This document shows positions 28,520 through 42,263 of a DNA stretch of 64,000 bases, in pieces. This stretch comes from Quillaja saponaria. Lineage: Eukaryota > Streptophyta > Magnoliopsida > Fabales > Quillajaceae. Positions within the stretch are counted from its first letter, which is position 1, and each line of letters begins with the position of its first letter. The stretch spans positions 18,201,001 through 18,265,000 of the forward strand of contig CM055605.1 of the NCBI GenBank assembly GCA_029379385.1, read 5' to 3'. The notes beneath the pieces were generated by a model. The model ran no database searches. It was not told the origin of the DNA and saw nothing but the letters and a program-made list of their open reading frames with translations. The translations under genes and the position numbers were made by a program.

Positions 28520-30830
28520 TGGTCCTAAAAAATTTCAACAACCGGAGGAAGGAAGAACATCACAAGTTTTGACATTATTATACTCTAGTATAGATATCAC
28601 TCATTTGTAACAGCCTTAGCCGAAAGTTTGACATCATCTTATTTTGTAACAGATGGTCTATATAATGCAATGTAATGTTAAGTACAAATTTTAATAATTG
28701 GGTTGTAGTTTCAGAAACTATAAATAAAATTTATACTTAAGCGTGTAAGCATTGTTTGTTTATGTCACAAGTTGATATAGGCATACCTGATTGTTTGTTA
28801 AATAAAGATGATGATTACCTCTTAGTAACATTAGCAGAATATGGGTCTCTACCTAGTAACTGTTTTTAACCAAAAATTAGTAAACAAGATTCATTATTCA
28901 AAGTTAATATAAGTTCAAAAGGCCAAAGCAAGCCTACATTTATTAGTCATTTTTTAACTGGCCAAGTTAGAAACCAATTAACAGACACACTTGGAAAATA
29001 CATGGATTATTTTGTGTGGGATTATGAGGATATGCCTAGTCTAGATAGGCAATTGGTTGAGCATTGATTACCTACTAAACCAAATTTTAAACCTTATAAA
29101 CAACTGCCTAGAAGAATAAATGGGGGTATTATCCCATAATTCATGAAGAAATTGAATGATTATTGTCTCCAAAGTTCATTCATATTGTCAGATATGTGAA
29201 ATGGTTATCTAACATAGTGCCGAGAATAAAGAAGAATAAGAAACTTAGGATTTATATTGATTTTATACAATTTGAATGATGCAACTCCAAAAAGATGAAT
29301 ACCCAATGTAATAGTAGACACACTAGTAGATTCGGTTTCAAGGCATGAGATTTTGTTATTCATGGATGAATATTCTGGGTGTAACCATATTTTTATTGCA
29401 GAAGACATCAGTAAAACTGCTTTTAGATGCCCAAGATCATTAGGAACATTTGAATGGGCAATGATGCCATTTGGTTTAAAAAATGTTAGTGCCACTTACT
29501 AAAGATCAATGAATAGTATTTTACATAACTTCATTAGAAATTTGGTCAAAATTTAAATTTATGATATTGTGGTAAAATCTATTGTAGTCTCATATTTAGC
29601 AAACATGAAGTTCGTGTTTGATGTTTTGATTTGGAATTTTTTAGGTTTCATGTTCACCAGAGAGGAAATGAAGTTGACAAGAATAAGAGTAAAACCATTA
29701 TGGAAGCCAAACCCTTTAGCAACAAGGAGTTACTACAATTTTTAGGTCAAATAAACTTTTTACGTTGATTCATATCTAACTAGTTGGGAAAACACAAGCC
29801 TTTTCACCTTTACTTCAGTTATGATCTAATGAAGATTTTTATTGGATTCAATACACTAACAAGCCTTTGACAATCTAAAAAAATGCTTATCGAATCCTCC
29901 TATATTAATTTCGCCACAACAAGAGGCACCGTTGAAATTATACATTGCTTCATTCAAAAATTCAGTCATTGTTTAAATGGTTCAAGATAATATTTCTAAT
30001 TTTGAGCAATAAGCAATTTTTTGAATGATACTGAAATAAAGTATACGTCAATTATAAAATTATGTTTGATGTTATATTTTGCCTGTCTGGTATTACGACA
30101 TTACTTGTTACTTGTCTTGGTTCACTTGATTTGTAAAATGGATATAGTCAAGTCTATGCTTAATAAACCAATCATGCGAAACAAGATTTGTCATTGGGCT
30201 ATGGCCTGGTCTGAATTTTGATTGTTTTACGTACAACAAAAATCAATAAAAGGGTTGGCTTTAGCTGATTTTTTAGCTGACCATCCTTATGTCATTGTTC
30301 CTGATGAACATTGTGACGTTCTATCAGTTTATATAAAACCCTGGTTATTACAATTTGATGGTGATAAGCCGAGAGAATGGCATAATCATTTTTATGCAGC
30401 ATTATGGGCCATAAGGACTACCAACTAAATAGGGACACAAACGACTCCATTCGTTCTGACTTACAGTCATGATGCAGTATTGCCATTTGAAGTTAAGGTA
30501 AAATAACTTAGAATAGCTTTTTAGAATAATCATACTCAAAAAGAATTCCATAAGGCAATACTTGTAGATTTAGAAAGGTTAGGTGAAGTTCAATTGTCAG
30601 CATTAGATTGAATAATTTCTCTACACATCAAGGGGCAAAGGTTTATATCAAAAAAGTTCACGTAAAAACATTCGATCAAGGTGAATTAGTTTGGAAAGTT
30701 ATTTTACTTTTAATTGTTAAATATGAAATTTTGGAATATTTGGCCATAAATTGGGGATGCCTATTTACGATGAAAAAGGTATTAACAAATATAGCATATC
30801 AACTACCAAACTAAGAAGGTACAAGCCATA
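28520..30830 (+). pseudogene. Gypsy reverse transcriptase / RNase H / integrase-tail remnant with internal deletion
   Basis: Traces in order: KNKKLRIYIDF (29230-29265), VISRHEILLFMDEYSG-like catalytic region (29335-29380, frame broken), MMPFGLKN (29462-29485), KPFSNKELLQFLGQINF (29708-29760, thumb/connection), and KGLALADFLADHP (30250-30290, the RNase H linker typical of plant Gypsy pol). At about 30360 the RNase H start (WLLQFDG) jumps into KPREWHNHFYAALWAIRT, which normally lies near the end of integrase, so about 1 kb of RNase H and integrase core is missing. Many stops; not functional. Confidence 0.75.
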
Positions 30831-31039
30831 AATTGCTAATTAATTAATGGAAAATATTTTTAAAAAATTCATCCTTCAATTTGGAAAACATGTAAGAAAG
30901 AATATTTACCAAATCACCAAGATATAGAATAAATGAGCAAATTTATATTTAACCCAATTAATACGATAATGATTGTAATATCTAAAATACATATTGACTA
31001 AGATAAATAAGAGCTTCCAAGAGAAGACTACTAAGTTTG

Positions 31040-34000
31040 TTTTTCTAAGAAAGTCTTTTCTTGTTGAGCCAATTCCTTAGTCATATGTTTGACTTCTGCT
31101 TGTAAGACCGAGAAATCTTTTTGTTCATTTTTGAAAACCTCAAAATTAGTCAGGGATTTCTTGGTACGTGTCTTTAACTCTTCTTCTTTTAAATGTTTCA
31201 TTTCTTGTAGAGCTTGAATTTTTGCTTGAAAAAATTGAATATGATTTCAAATTTGAATGATTTCTTTTCATCTCTGTTCAATCTGGCTCATATTCTTTAT
31301 GAATTGAACACTTTTGGTGGCAAGATAGGCCTTCTAAGCTTCTTTTTTTTCCTTGTTGTTTGGCCGAGAATTCGGACTTGCATGCTCATGTTCAGTGGCA
31401 TACTGCAATAGGTCCTTCATACTACCAATTAAGCTAAGAATAGTTTTTTGAGCTCCATCGGTAAGACCATTAGACAAATCAAGATTTTTAAAGGAATGAA
31501 TTTTAAATTAAAGCTCAAATGAAGGGTTTGCACTTAAGGGAACAATCTCTAAAAGAGTTTTGGCTGAAGATATGAAAGCAACAGTCTCTTTAGGCAAGGC
31601 ACCTGTAGGTTTGATAGATGGTACAGTAGCTTCAACTGTTTCAGTGTCATCTTCATCGAAAGAGAATATATATAGTAGAGATTTGACCAGTTCTTCATCA
31701 ATGTCACTTGTTAAATCTTGGTTATGACCACTTGTAGTTTCAGTCAATTGCTAGAAATAGTTAAAAGAAAAGATTCATCCTAAAGTAATGAATAATAACT
31801 AAAAATAACTTGCAGAGTGTTTTACATCTTTTGGGCTAGTTGAATTTTTGGCTACTCATTACTCAGGAGAAGTATTATTAGCCGTAGGAAAAACATCAAC
31901 TACAGGGGAATTGACAGTATATGAAAGAAGAAAGGGATTAAAACACATAAAAATAGACAAGTAATCATGATTAAGGGTTATACTAGCCTTACCTTTTGAT
32001 ATTGAACTTCTGGTTAATTTAATACCGTATCTTTAGTATTAGAGCTGGAAATAGAATGTACTAAAGCTTGAAATTGTTTTGCTTGTTCTCGATTAGAATT
32101 GAATAATTTTGCTGCATAAAGGTTGGTTCCTTCTAGCTTAAAAGAATTAGTTTTCCTTTTTTCTTGGGTTTTTAGATTCTAGGTTAGAATCCGCAACTAA
32201 ATATTTTCAATCAAGAGATGAAGGTTAGAGAAGATTGAACCTCTTAGTCATCATCACAAGAATTAATTTTTTTCCTATATCTAGAAGATTTGGATAAAAG
32301 TTTTAGATTTTAAGATTTGGGAGAAGGTTTATTCTGAGAAAGCTTTGGCCTTATTGGTTTCTGGACAAGTTCAATCCTTTGTCGTTTTAAAAGTAGAAAA
32401 CTCACCGAGAGAACTGTTATGGAAAATTTCAGGAAGGTTAACTTCCTAAAACAAGCCACAAAATAAAACTTTTAAGTTTTTTTCACCCGCTTCATATTTT
32501 CTAGAAAAAGTTCCAAATCATTGAAAATCTATTGTTTTGATTTAGATAAACTGATAGAAATGCTAAAAGGAGCATTGAAATTCTTAAGAAGAATATGAGT
32601 AAAAAAATTGATTTTGGGAATATATCAAAAGATCTTGTTTTAGGTTTTGAAGAAAATTCAGAAAGATATTTGTTAAATTATTTTCGACACTTGAAAACAA
32701 GTTTCGATAAAAGAGTTATAAGGATTTTTCCCGTTTTTGTTCTAACAATAAAAGATTTAAGCGAGTATATTTCATGTTATAAAAATTTTCAAATGTCTGA
32801 ATTGTTTGACATAGTGTATCTTTGATTTACGGCCATGGCTTCTTGCTCCCTTCATCTTGTACATAAAGTTAATTTGGCTTAGAGGATGTAATAGAAACTT
32901 GATAACATCAGAGTAAACAACCAATAATTACATTAAAATGTTCGGCCAACAAGGTGTCCATATAGTTTTTTCCACCAATTTATGAACAACTAAGTTTGGC
33001 TAGGTTTCTCAACAAAAGAGTTAAAGGTATCAACTTAGGGCTAAGTAAGGAGATCGCGGATTTCATCGATCAATGTTATACCAACATTTCTATTAAAGGG
33101 AATTTTGTTCATAAACTTAGAGATGATTATATAAAAAATGGGGAAATGATTTGATTGTGTTAAACCAAACTGCTGAGCACAATTGTAAGGAGAATAAATT
33201 TTCTCCTCACATTGATGATTTGCACCCTTACAATAACATCTAAATGAAGATCTCGACATTGAAGGCCTAATAAGAGTAAGGAGATATATATCTTCTGCTA
33301 ATCCTTTCTGATTGAAAAAATATCAATAGATTTCACCTTGTAAATAGAATCACCATAAGCACGGTCAATAAAAGATACAGACTTAATATCAGTTTGACTA
33401 GAGCTATGAAAAATCTTTAACAAGGCCTCGAAGGAAGTACTTTGTTGAACCCTCGTTGGGTGAACACGTTGAATGTAACATTCGAGTTGAGCATCAACAC
33501 TGTGTAGAACATCATGGTAGTCGAATTTTAGGAAATAAACCAATAACCAATATTGCACTAACTAGATTGGACTACCCAATGCCAACTTCTTTCCATTATA
33601 TTGTCCTTTTTCAATTATTTAATCAAAGTCAGTCAAGTCTAGGTAAACGCGAGACAAACAAAAGGAGCTGGAGCATGAATTTGGCCTTCAGCTAGGCGTT
33701 TAGCACAAACAATATATTTGAACAATATTCCATTAGTGGCAATGCAAAAGACATACTTACAGAGCCAATACAAAAGGAACTTCGTAAGCTATTCGTGGGT
33801 CACTTTACCTAAAGTTTGTCAATCAAAAGCCATAAACTTACTATAAGACTTATTTTCCTTAAGAATTTTGTAAAGGCATTAACTTCTTCTTTGGTAGATC
33901 TCAGACCAAAAAGTATGGTCATATTAGGAATGATAAGTGTCGTCATCCCACAAGAAAAATAGAATACATTATAACTCTTGGACTAGAACAACCATGAGCC

Positions 34001-37000
34001 TTAATAAGTCAAATGCTATCATCCATCGATTGAAAAAAGCCTAAGTAATTATAGAATCCCTTATTTTCAAAAATGAGTATCACGAACAGAAAGTATACGG
34101 TTTTCCCAAGTAAAGAAGTCTAACTTTTCAATGGGCCAAGTTCTAATTGGTCTTAGGTATGAAAAGAAAGATAAATTAGTTTGTTCTTGGAGAAGAAGAG
34201 TTTTTTTCACATTCTAAAAGGGTAATGTCACACCCCTTATGGAAGCATGACTGGCCAGAGAAATGGTAACCAAACCTTTGTAACCCTAACTAAAATAAAG
34301 GAATGACCATGACTTTTGACCAACTAATAAACACAAAAGTTAACATTAAAAGTTGTTGATTGAAACAAATCACAACTCACTAAATTTTGACAGAAGTTCC
34401 TTGCAATATGGAACATGTCTTAAAACACAATCTTATAAATTTTTTTTCTTACACAACAACAACACAAAGACAATAAGAGCTCCGCTTCGTTCACATCGTC
34501 AATAAGACAAATACTAAAATATTACATCATACCAAATTTGACACCCACAGTTTTAATATTACTGTAAACTTTTATACTTGACTCCAAGTATGAGATTCTG
34601 AGGAATACCTTATTGTCAAATCTCGTATTAGTGGTTAACTTCCTTTGAGGTTCTACTACTAAAAAAAAATATAACCACAAAAGAAGGGTGAGTCATATGG
34701 ACTCCGTGAGTGTAAAATCGTACCCAAAGGTTACTAGCATCACACAACACAAGCATATAACATATGTAATAATATCGTGTAACATTATTCATATCTTAAT
34801 TCACATTACAGGTATACATTATAATCGTCATAGATTCACAATTTACATGATACACAGGATCACAATTTTATCAATGCAATGATATCAAACAAAGCAACCA
34901 AAAGGCCAACAAATAACCCAGTCCCAGACAATAGTATCACCCTCTGTCGGGCATTTACGCGCCCACACAACAAATTAATCTCAGTACATAATCCATCCTA
35001 CTGGGGTTGGACACTCAATTTAAAAAAAACATTTATCAGAATTATAATTTTTCGTGATTTTAAGTTAAAATATCCTTAGTGCACCTAGATCTTATTTTTA
35101 GAGATAAAAATCATTTCTCAGAAAAATTTTCTATATGTTAGCCCTTATCAACCATAGAAAATTTCAAATAAACATAATTCAAATAAATCACTGAAATACT
35201 GTAATTGCTCATTTTCCATATATCACGTATATTCAAATGAACATATAATTACACATAATAATCTAGCCCCTAAAGGCAACAATTAACCATTTATCCATAA
35301 CCGATTCCATTCGTCACTCATACTTGTGTCCATGCGTCTTATCATATCCACATTATTCGAAACTGAAATTCATATTTCCAAATAATACTTATTTCATAAA
35401 CGTTATTGTTATAATCTTTTAATTATTAAGCTTATATCTCAACTTGTATAAGTTTCTTTATGAAAGATTTCCATTAAGCTATTACCTGTCAATTAATATG
35501 AATTGGACTTTATGTGATAAGATTAATAATGAAGAGACATTTTAAATGTCTTGACAATGCATAGTGCAGAAGAAAACTATTAGCAAAGATAGAAAGTACT
35601 AGACACATGTAGCTTTATAAAGGTATATCATTTGTAATTTTTAGGTGTGTATATCAATACAGATTATTCTTTGAAGTTGCATCAATTTCTGTAAAATGTA
35701 GGATTTTAGCAGCTAGGACCTTACCTTAGTTATTTAAACATAACTTTCTCTAGGAAAAATAAAATCCAATTACGTTTATCGAGTTTATTATTAGTCAAGT
35801 ATATATATATCTTTCTTATTGAGGAACTTTTCCTAAAATTAGTCTTAAACCCACTCAATTCCTTATATGAACCAAAAATAGGGCACTTGTAACATTTGAT
35901 TTCCTGACACTAATTATTATACTTCCAGAATTCTTATCCTTAAGAAATAAATTATGAAACTTTCCAAGATAATATTTCAATATGTTAGGAATATTTCATT
36001 TTAGTACTCTTCTCCTAATTCATCTTGTAAGACCCTTTAAAGTTAGTTATGCTAAAATAGGTTCAATCAATACCCTGATTTCCACCACCTCCAAAGTATT
36101 CATATTAAGGAATTAAAACATGTACAACTGTAGATTTTCTCTTTGATATACTGGGAGCAACTTTTATTCAAAGGTCCTAAGCTAATTCTAACCCTAACCC
36201 CCGACAATGACTCCCAGACTAACTTAAGCGCACTAAAAGTCCTACATTGACCTAGTTGTAGTCTCGAAGATCTACTAACAAATACTCTTGGAACCAAGCT
36301 GCGAAATTTTGTAGAAACTATAACAAGACCCTAAGGTACTTTTTCTCTTCATAACTCTTAATTTAATTTAGTCCCAAAAGCTCTTGAAATACTTGATTTC
36401 TCAAACCTACGAAATCTGACCCTGCTTTTCTTTTTGGCAATTTCACAAACATCTTGTAGGCATATTTTATTTTAACTCATGTGCATGTATACCTATATAT
36501 ATACTTACCAAGAAACTTACATAAGTCCATCAATTTACATGTTATTCATATTCCACTTCGAATACTTACTCTAATTCATAAACTACCTCATCTTCAAACT
36601 ATAATTTCCAATATATAATCACTAATTTCACATCCTTCACCTAGCAAGAATAACTTAACTAAGCTATAAGTTTATGGCAAGAAAATTCCTGCATTGTTAC
36701 TCTTGATGCCAAAACACTTAAATGCCAAAATACCACCCTTCTATGCTAGCCGCCCACAACAGAAAGAAAAAAAAAATGACCAAGCTGTTGTTCCCTAAAC
36801 CAAGGGATGGTAGCTTGGTACTAAGCTGTCTTCCCATTACTTTTCTTGCACACACACACTTGTATAACCTAAGGTAATCATCCTTACCTATCACCTGCTG
36901 TAGCAAAACATCCACAGCCTTCCACCAACATTCCAAGATGATGTTAGGTTTCAAAGCTCACATACAAGGGAGGAATTGAAAACGTAAGAAAGGCAACTTC

Positions 37001-37379
37001 AAACCCTAACCAACCAGTCAATCTCACGGCCACATGAGGAGCTTGCTACTATCTTATTGTAGGGATCACAAAACAAGGCTGCTGCCTCACTACCTCAAGG
37101 CCACTTGACAAGAATGAATGAGTTGAAGTAGCTAATGTCACACACAAACATAAAGAAAAGAAGGTGATTTACTTGGCTGAACTTGAAAAGAATTTAGACT
37201 TTTCTAGACTAGGCTGAAACAGGGGAAGTCCTATGTCAAGGGTGGTGGAAGAAAGCTATAAAAAGATTAGCTAAAGTTACAAAAAAAAAAATAAAAAAAA
37301 ATGAAGTGATCTAGAATTAGGGGCAAAGGGGGTGGACCAAAAAGGGGAGAACCAAATCGGCCAACAAACTAAAGCAAGG

Positions 37380-37431
<52 letters not shown>

Positions 37432-38050
37432 AAAGAGTCAAAAAGTTAATTATATGGTTTATATTAATTCTTGGCACATGTATTTATATATATATATATA
37501 TATAAATGTTTTCTAGTTTACTCTTTTGTTTACATACTTGACACACACCAATAAAATATACATATGTAAATTTCAACTTCTTACACCACCAATGATATAA
37601 AATGTATATTAAAATATCGGGTTATAACATGTAAACTTGCTCATCTTTGGCAGTGGAAAAGTCTTGAACATTGGGTCAAATTTTAGAAATGAAAATTCAA
37701 GATGTTCAATTAAAAGAGAAGAATTTACATGGGAGTGAGGAAGCCCATGAACATAATTTATACGAAGAACTAGATCCAAGTTGTTTTTGGAATCTCTCAG
37801 GCAATGAATTTTAATAGGGATTTTCAAAGTTGAAGGCTTTAAAGATGCCATTACTGAAAGAGAGTCTAAGGTTTGGATTGCTAGAATCATATAGGAGTCG
37901 TGAATCTTTCTCAAGAAATTGTGAAAGTAAAATTTCCCAGGGGATAGTTTGAGAGAAGAAGATGAGGCCTAAACGTTAAAAATGTTTCAGTTTATGAGAA
38001 ACACATCTGCACATGACTAATCAAGTGATGGTTTTATGGACTGTTGAATT
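31040..38050 (-). pseudogene. Antisense plant-mobile-domain-like gene remnant inside the Gypsy element
   Basis: On the strand opposite to pol, frames at 37914-37609, 33558-33298, 33259-33041 and 31747-31508 look like pieces of one broken gene (the solo LTR at 34226-37629 interrupts it). The piece at 33259-33041 has YSPYNCAQQFGLTQ, like the 'YNPYRxxRQFG' signature of transposon-associated plant mobile domain proteins; the last piece is acidic (DIDEELVK, DEDDTE), like their C-terminal tails. Some plant Gypsy lineages (Tat group) are known to carry extra, often antisense genes behind pol. The domain call rests on a short motif and is an inference. Confidence 0.4.
34226..37629 (-). mobile_element. 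Solo LTR (Gypsy type), 3.4 kb, minus strand
   Basis: In plus coordinates it begins TGTCACACCCC and ends GGGTTATAACA, so on the minus strand it runs TGTTATAACCCG...GGGGTGTGACA, the same ends as the LTR at 62291 and the fragment at 4925-5819. Flanking five-mers GGTAA (34221-34225) and TGTAA (37630-37634) agree at four of five positions. It contains (TA)n runs at 37395-37424 and 37485-37504 and no credible gene. Confidence 0.65.
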
Positions 38051-38096
38051 TAGAGACCTTTGATAAAGGGTTATATGGAGGGGCTATGTTAACATC

Positions 38097-38500
38097 CTAA
38101 AAAAATTAAACTGTTATACGCCGAATTTAAGTTCAGTTACATGGGTTGAAAAGGAAGTTTGTTGGGAGACTAAAAGGCTAATTATGGTTTAAAGTAGTAG
38201 TTAGATAATTGTATTAAAGAACAATTATTGTGAAGCCTGTCATGGCTATTTAGGAACTACTATTAAATTCGAAATTCAAACTACCTTTTAAGAGACTATG
38301 AATACTAGTCTTGATTACTGTTATTACATAGATTCAAAAATCAATCAAGTAAATTTTTTCTTGCATTTACATTCATCTTTACTTTCAACATTTATGGTCT
38401 ATCTTTTTTATTTTCTTTTGTCTGTTAATACTTTTTCGTTTGATTATAGACTTGAAATAGTTTCCAGACAGACATTTGTCTAAATTGCCATAAACAACAA
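38097..38500 (+). repeat. Probable 3' LTR of the large Gypsy element
   Basis: A purine tract (ATGGAGGGG, about 38085-38093) precedes TGTTAACATCCT. The following about 400 bp has LTR character: AT-rich, a TATGAATA-like box near 38297 and a pyrimidine-rich 3' part (TTTACATTCATCTTTACTTTC). No second copy is in the window, so the end is uncertain. Sequence from 38500 to 38880 shows only two short GTTTTAATGTAAAAG-like repeats and no gene. Confidence 0.4.
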
Positions 38501-38880
38501 CATTACAGTCTGATGAATTAGCTACATTTTGAATTTGAGAATGTTTATGGTTTGTTAATGGTTTTAATGTAAAAGAAATTAAGAATGTTAATGGTTTGGA
38601 TGTAAAAGGTTTCAATGAAAAACAATAAACGAGAATAAGAGTTTTAAGTTTTTATTAAAAGACGGTTAAATTAGAGATTCATATTATAGTAGGATACTCT
38701 CAATTCACCAATATTATAATTCAAACCATACTAAAATAGAATAACAACTCACAATTAAGGAGAAAATAACCACACTTCAATCAATGATAGGGTTTGGACC
38801 TGGAATCATTAGCTAGGTTCCCAGCACATCCTTCTCATTCAATTAAGCTAAAACCTCATCGACTATATTATATATGTAGT

Positions 38881-41800
38881 TTTTTTTTGTCAAAGATAAA
38901 AATATTTCTTATTAATGAAGGAAAACTACCTGAATGACTTGAACTCCTTAAAGTTTAGAAACGAGTCATTCCGTCAACTGTGGCCACGCCTCACAAAAAT
39001 GAGGATTCCCAAGGCTTGTTTTGCCATAGCATTGGCAGCCCAATTACACATCATTTTGACATGAGAAAAACAATAGTAACTAAAGCTATTTGTAACTTCA
39101 ATGGTATCAAAGTTGAGAATGCCAAAGTTAATGTTCGTAAAGTTCTTATTTGTTGTAACATTAAGCACATTTTTTCGGTCCTCTTCTAGAATGACTAAGC
39201 TTCATCCTTTTGTTTGTGCAAACTTTGTAGTTGCTAGAAGTGCAACAACTTCTAAGACAGTAGGTTTAATGAGATTTTCTACCACTCGAGCCCTTATCCC
39301 CAACACACGTCCTTCACAATTCTAAGCCACAATGCCAATTAATCCTCTATTATTTGCACAATCCACTGCTGCATCATAATTGATTTGACAATACAACCAA
39401 ATGGAGCCCTCCATTGATTACTAACTCCAGAAGCCGGAATGACTATAGATGAGAGTCATCACCACCCTCTAAACTAATTTGAAACTCATTTTGATAGAAC
39501 GCTGCCTGTCTGATAACCTATTGCACATCCTATCTTTTACCATTGAACTGTTTGTCATTCCTAGCCTTCCATATATACCAAAGAATGAAAGCAATCTTAG
39601 TAGCATCCTCCTCCCTTGGAATTGTATCCAAAGTGGCTGAAAGCCAAGCTACATGTTGAATGCATATTGATGGAGTGCAATGACAGTACAGATGACATCC
39701 ATAAATAAATGAATCTAACTTTCCTCCCTGTCACAATACACAAGGCATGAAAAAGATGATAATAGGACTCACAGATTGATGTTCACCAAAATAGCAAGCC
39801 TGTCAATACAAACTCTCCAAAGAAAACTCTTCAATATTTGGAATGCTCAATTGACATATTTTCCTCTATATAGGATTGTTCAAGTCATCCTCCTACCTAT
39901 TTCTACTATGATAAAGAATGTCATATGCCACATGGTAAGTAGATTTAACAATATAAGAACCTTTTTGTTCAAAATTCCAAACTACACGATCAAAAGCTCT
40001 AATTGGACTGATAGGCATAATTACAATAAGAGTAGCTTGCTCAGGAAAAAAAATAAAAAAATTAAGGGTAGAAGAATTCCAAGAACCATGTTCATTAATC
40101 AATTGGGAGACCATTTTAATTTATGGGAAGCTAATAGGAAACCAAGCAGACTCTTGAATATTGATTTGTTTCCCATCCCCAACCATCCATCTAGCTCCTT
40201 ACTCTATTACCCTTTTTCCTTCAAGCAGGCTTCTCTAAGCCCAATAATAATTACCACAAGCCTTAGCAAGAGTGAAACTCGTATAAAGGATACTAGCCTT
40301 TGAAAATATGAAAAAACAACGAGTTCTCATTTTGCATTAGCCTCCAATCTTGTTTGCTTAGCAGGTCTAGATTAAAAGCTGCAAAATCCCAGAAGTCTAA
40401 GCACCAGCTCGTTTGAATTTACAAATAGTAGCCTAATTGATCTGGTGCATTTTCTGCTCATCCTTCTTTTGACTCCACCAAAAACGAGCAACAATGTGAT
40501 TTAATTCCTTGCATAAAGTAGATGGAAGCTTCAAGCATGACGTAGCATACACAGGTAATGCCGAGGCAACAACCTTAATTTAAGTTTCCTTCCCTGTATT
40601 ACTTAATAATTTTTCCTTCTAGCCTTGAAGTTTAGTAACCAACCTTTGTTTTAATTTTGAAAAAGTAGCTTTATTTATTTATTTGGAAATTAAAGCCAAC
40701 AATCCCAAATATTTGTCAGTTGCACTAACATGGCTTATTCCTAAGCTTTGAGCCATTTATGATCGAACTCGGTGAGGGGTGTTTTTGCTAAAGAACACTG
40801 TTGATTTCTGCAAGTGTATTTGTTGTCCACTTACCCTTTCATTGATCCTTAGAATATCCAGCACCTTAGAGCGCTCTTGCTGTGAAGCATTACAAAACAT
40901 AAGAGAATCATATGCAAAAAACAAATGAGAAACAGAAGGACACCTCCTCGCAATCTTAAGCCCATGAATGTCCCCACACTACTATGCTCTATACAACAAA
41001 TTTGAAAAGCCTTTATGATATAATAGAAACAAATAAGGTCAAATGGGATCACCTTGTCGAAGTCCCTGAGATGGCTTAAAGAAACCTTTTGGTTCACTTC
41101 TTACCAATACTGAATATAATACAATTAAAACACACTCCATAATCCACCTAATTCACCTATGGCTGAATCCGAGCTTACATATCATCTGACAAAGGAATTC
41201 CCAGTCTACTCAGTCGTAGGCCTTGCTCATATCAAGTTTGATAGCCATATTGTAGCATGTTCCTCCATTTCTGGTCTTCAAGTGGTGCATAAGTTCATGT
41301 GCTACCAAAATATTATCACTTGTTAATCTACCACGTAGGAAAGCACTTTGGGACAAGCTGATCACTATAGACATAATATGTTTCATTAGAAGAGCAAGGG
41401 CTTTAGAAATAATATTATAGAAAATAGTACAGAGATTAATGGGTCTAATTCTGCATACTTCTAGTAGGCTTCACTTTAGGAATTAAAGAAATGAGGGTAT
41501 GATTAAAACTCTTCAACAGTTTACCATTATAAAAGAAGCTACGGACTACATGACAAACCTCTCTGCCAATGATATTCTAATATTTTTTGAAAAATTTGCC
41601 AATAAAACCATCGTCACTCGGAGCATTTGTGGAATGAAGACTAAAAGCAGCTCTGCGAATTTCTGAATTGGAAATTGGCTTAGTTGACCTTCTATTCATG
41701 GAATTTGTGACCTTAGGCACAATGCCAGCAAGTACTTAGTTAAACTGTGAAGGCCTATTAGATTGAAACAATTTATGAAACTAATTAGAGGCAATGCTCA

Positions 41801-42116
41801 CCACCAAATTGATCACTAAAACACCATACTCCATGCTCATCTTCCAACCCTGGTATTGCATTTGGGAGTCTCATTTGTATTATGGATGTATGAAAAAATC
41901 GTGTATTTTTGTCACCCTACTGCAGCCAGTTCAAACGAGACTTTTGCTTCAAATATTGTTCCTTACTTCGATATTCTTTAATCAAAGCATATTCAACAGC
42001 TTCATTAATACGGCCATGGTCATATACATTGAGGTTACTCTTCAAAACACCCAATTTCTCTTGAAGTTATTTATTTTTCTTTTCAAATTTGAATTGTACC
42101 CTCTATTCTATTGAAC
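38881..42116 (-). pseudogene. LINE-1 type non-LTR retrotransposon ORF2 remnant
   Basis: Read right to left: KSRLNWLQ.GDKNTRFFH (about 41960-41900), the linker before reverse transcriptase; reverse-transcriptase pieces around 41240-40850 (a LRQGDP-like string near 41060 and an FADD-like 'FAYDSLMF' near 40915); a GARWMVGDGKQI string (40170-40130) typical after the polymerase; and an RNase H-like tail toward 39000. The 3' end is an A tract (T9 in plus coordinates at 38881-38889). Stops and frameshifts are dense. The 5' part is cut by the Copia element at 42122. Open frames on the plus strand here are shadows. Confidence 0.75.
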
Positions 42117-42121
42117 TAAAG

Positions 42122-42263
42122 TGTTAGAATAGTTTATATTGTTATGTAGTCCCACATTGGATACATGTGGTACTTTCCTTATTTCCTTTTACTATAAATA
42201 AAGTCTATGGGTGTATTATTTGATTCATTCAAGCTATGACCCTTTCTCTTATATCCATTTACA
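42122..42263 (+). repeat. Copia 5' LTR (142 bp)
   Basis: TG...CA ends, and a TATA-like CTATAAATAAAG at about 42191. It is paired with 46571-46712. Confidence 0.95.

Larger units (their letters stand above)
23700..38500 (+). mobile_element. Large Ty3/Gypsy relic with antisense extra gene, split by two solo LTRs
   Basis: Gag and protease remnants (23750-25890), reverse transcriptase to integrase remnants (28520-30830), an antisense region (31040-34225 and 37630-38050) and a probable 3' LTR (from 38097, after a GGAGGGG tract) form one element once the solo LTRs at 25895-28518 and 34226-37629 are set aside; that leaves about 8.8 kb. The 5' LTR was not found: the element starts abruptly beside the terpene synthase remnant. 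Assigning all parts to one element is an inference from order and from the gag, protease and pol pieces resuming across the 25895 insertion. Confidence 0.65.

Noticed and set aside
39776..40303. 175-codon plus-strand frame
   Set aside because: Opposite strand of the LINE remnant (the minus strand shows ARWMVGDGKQ); low-complexity translation without a domain.
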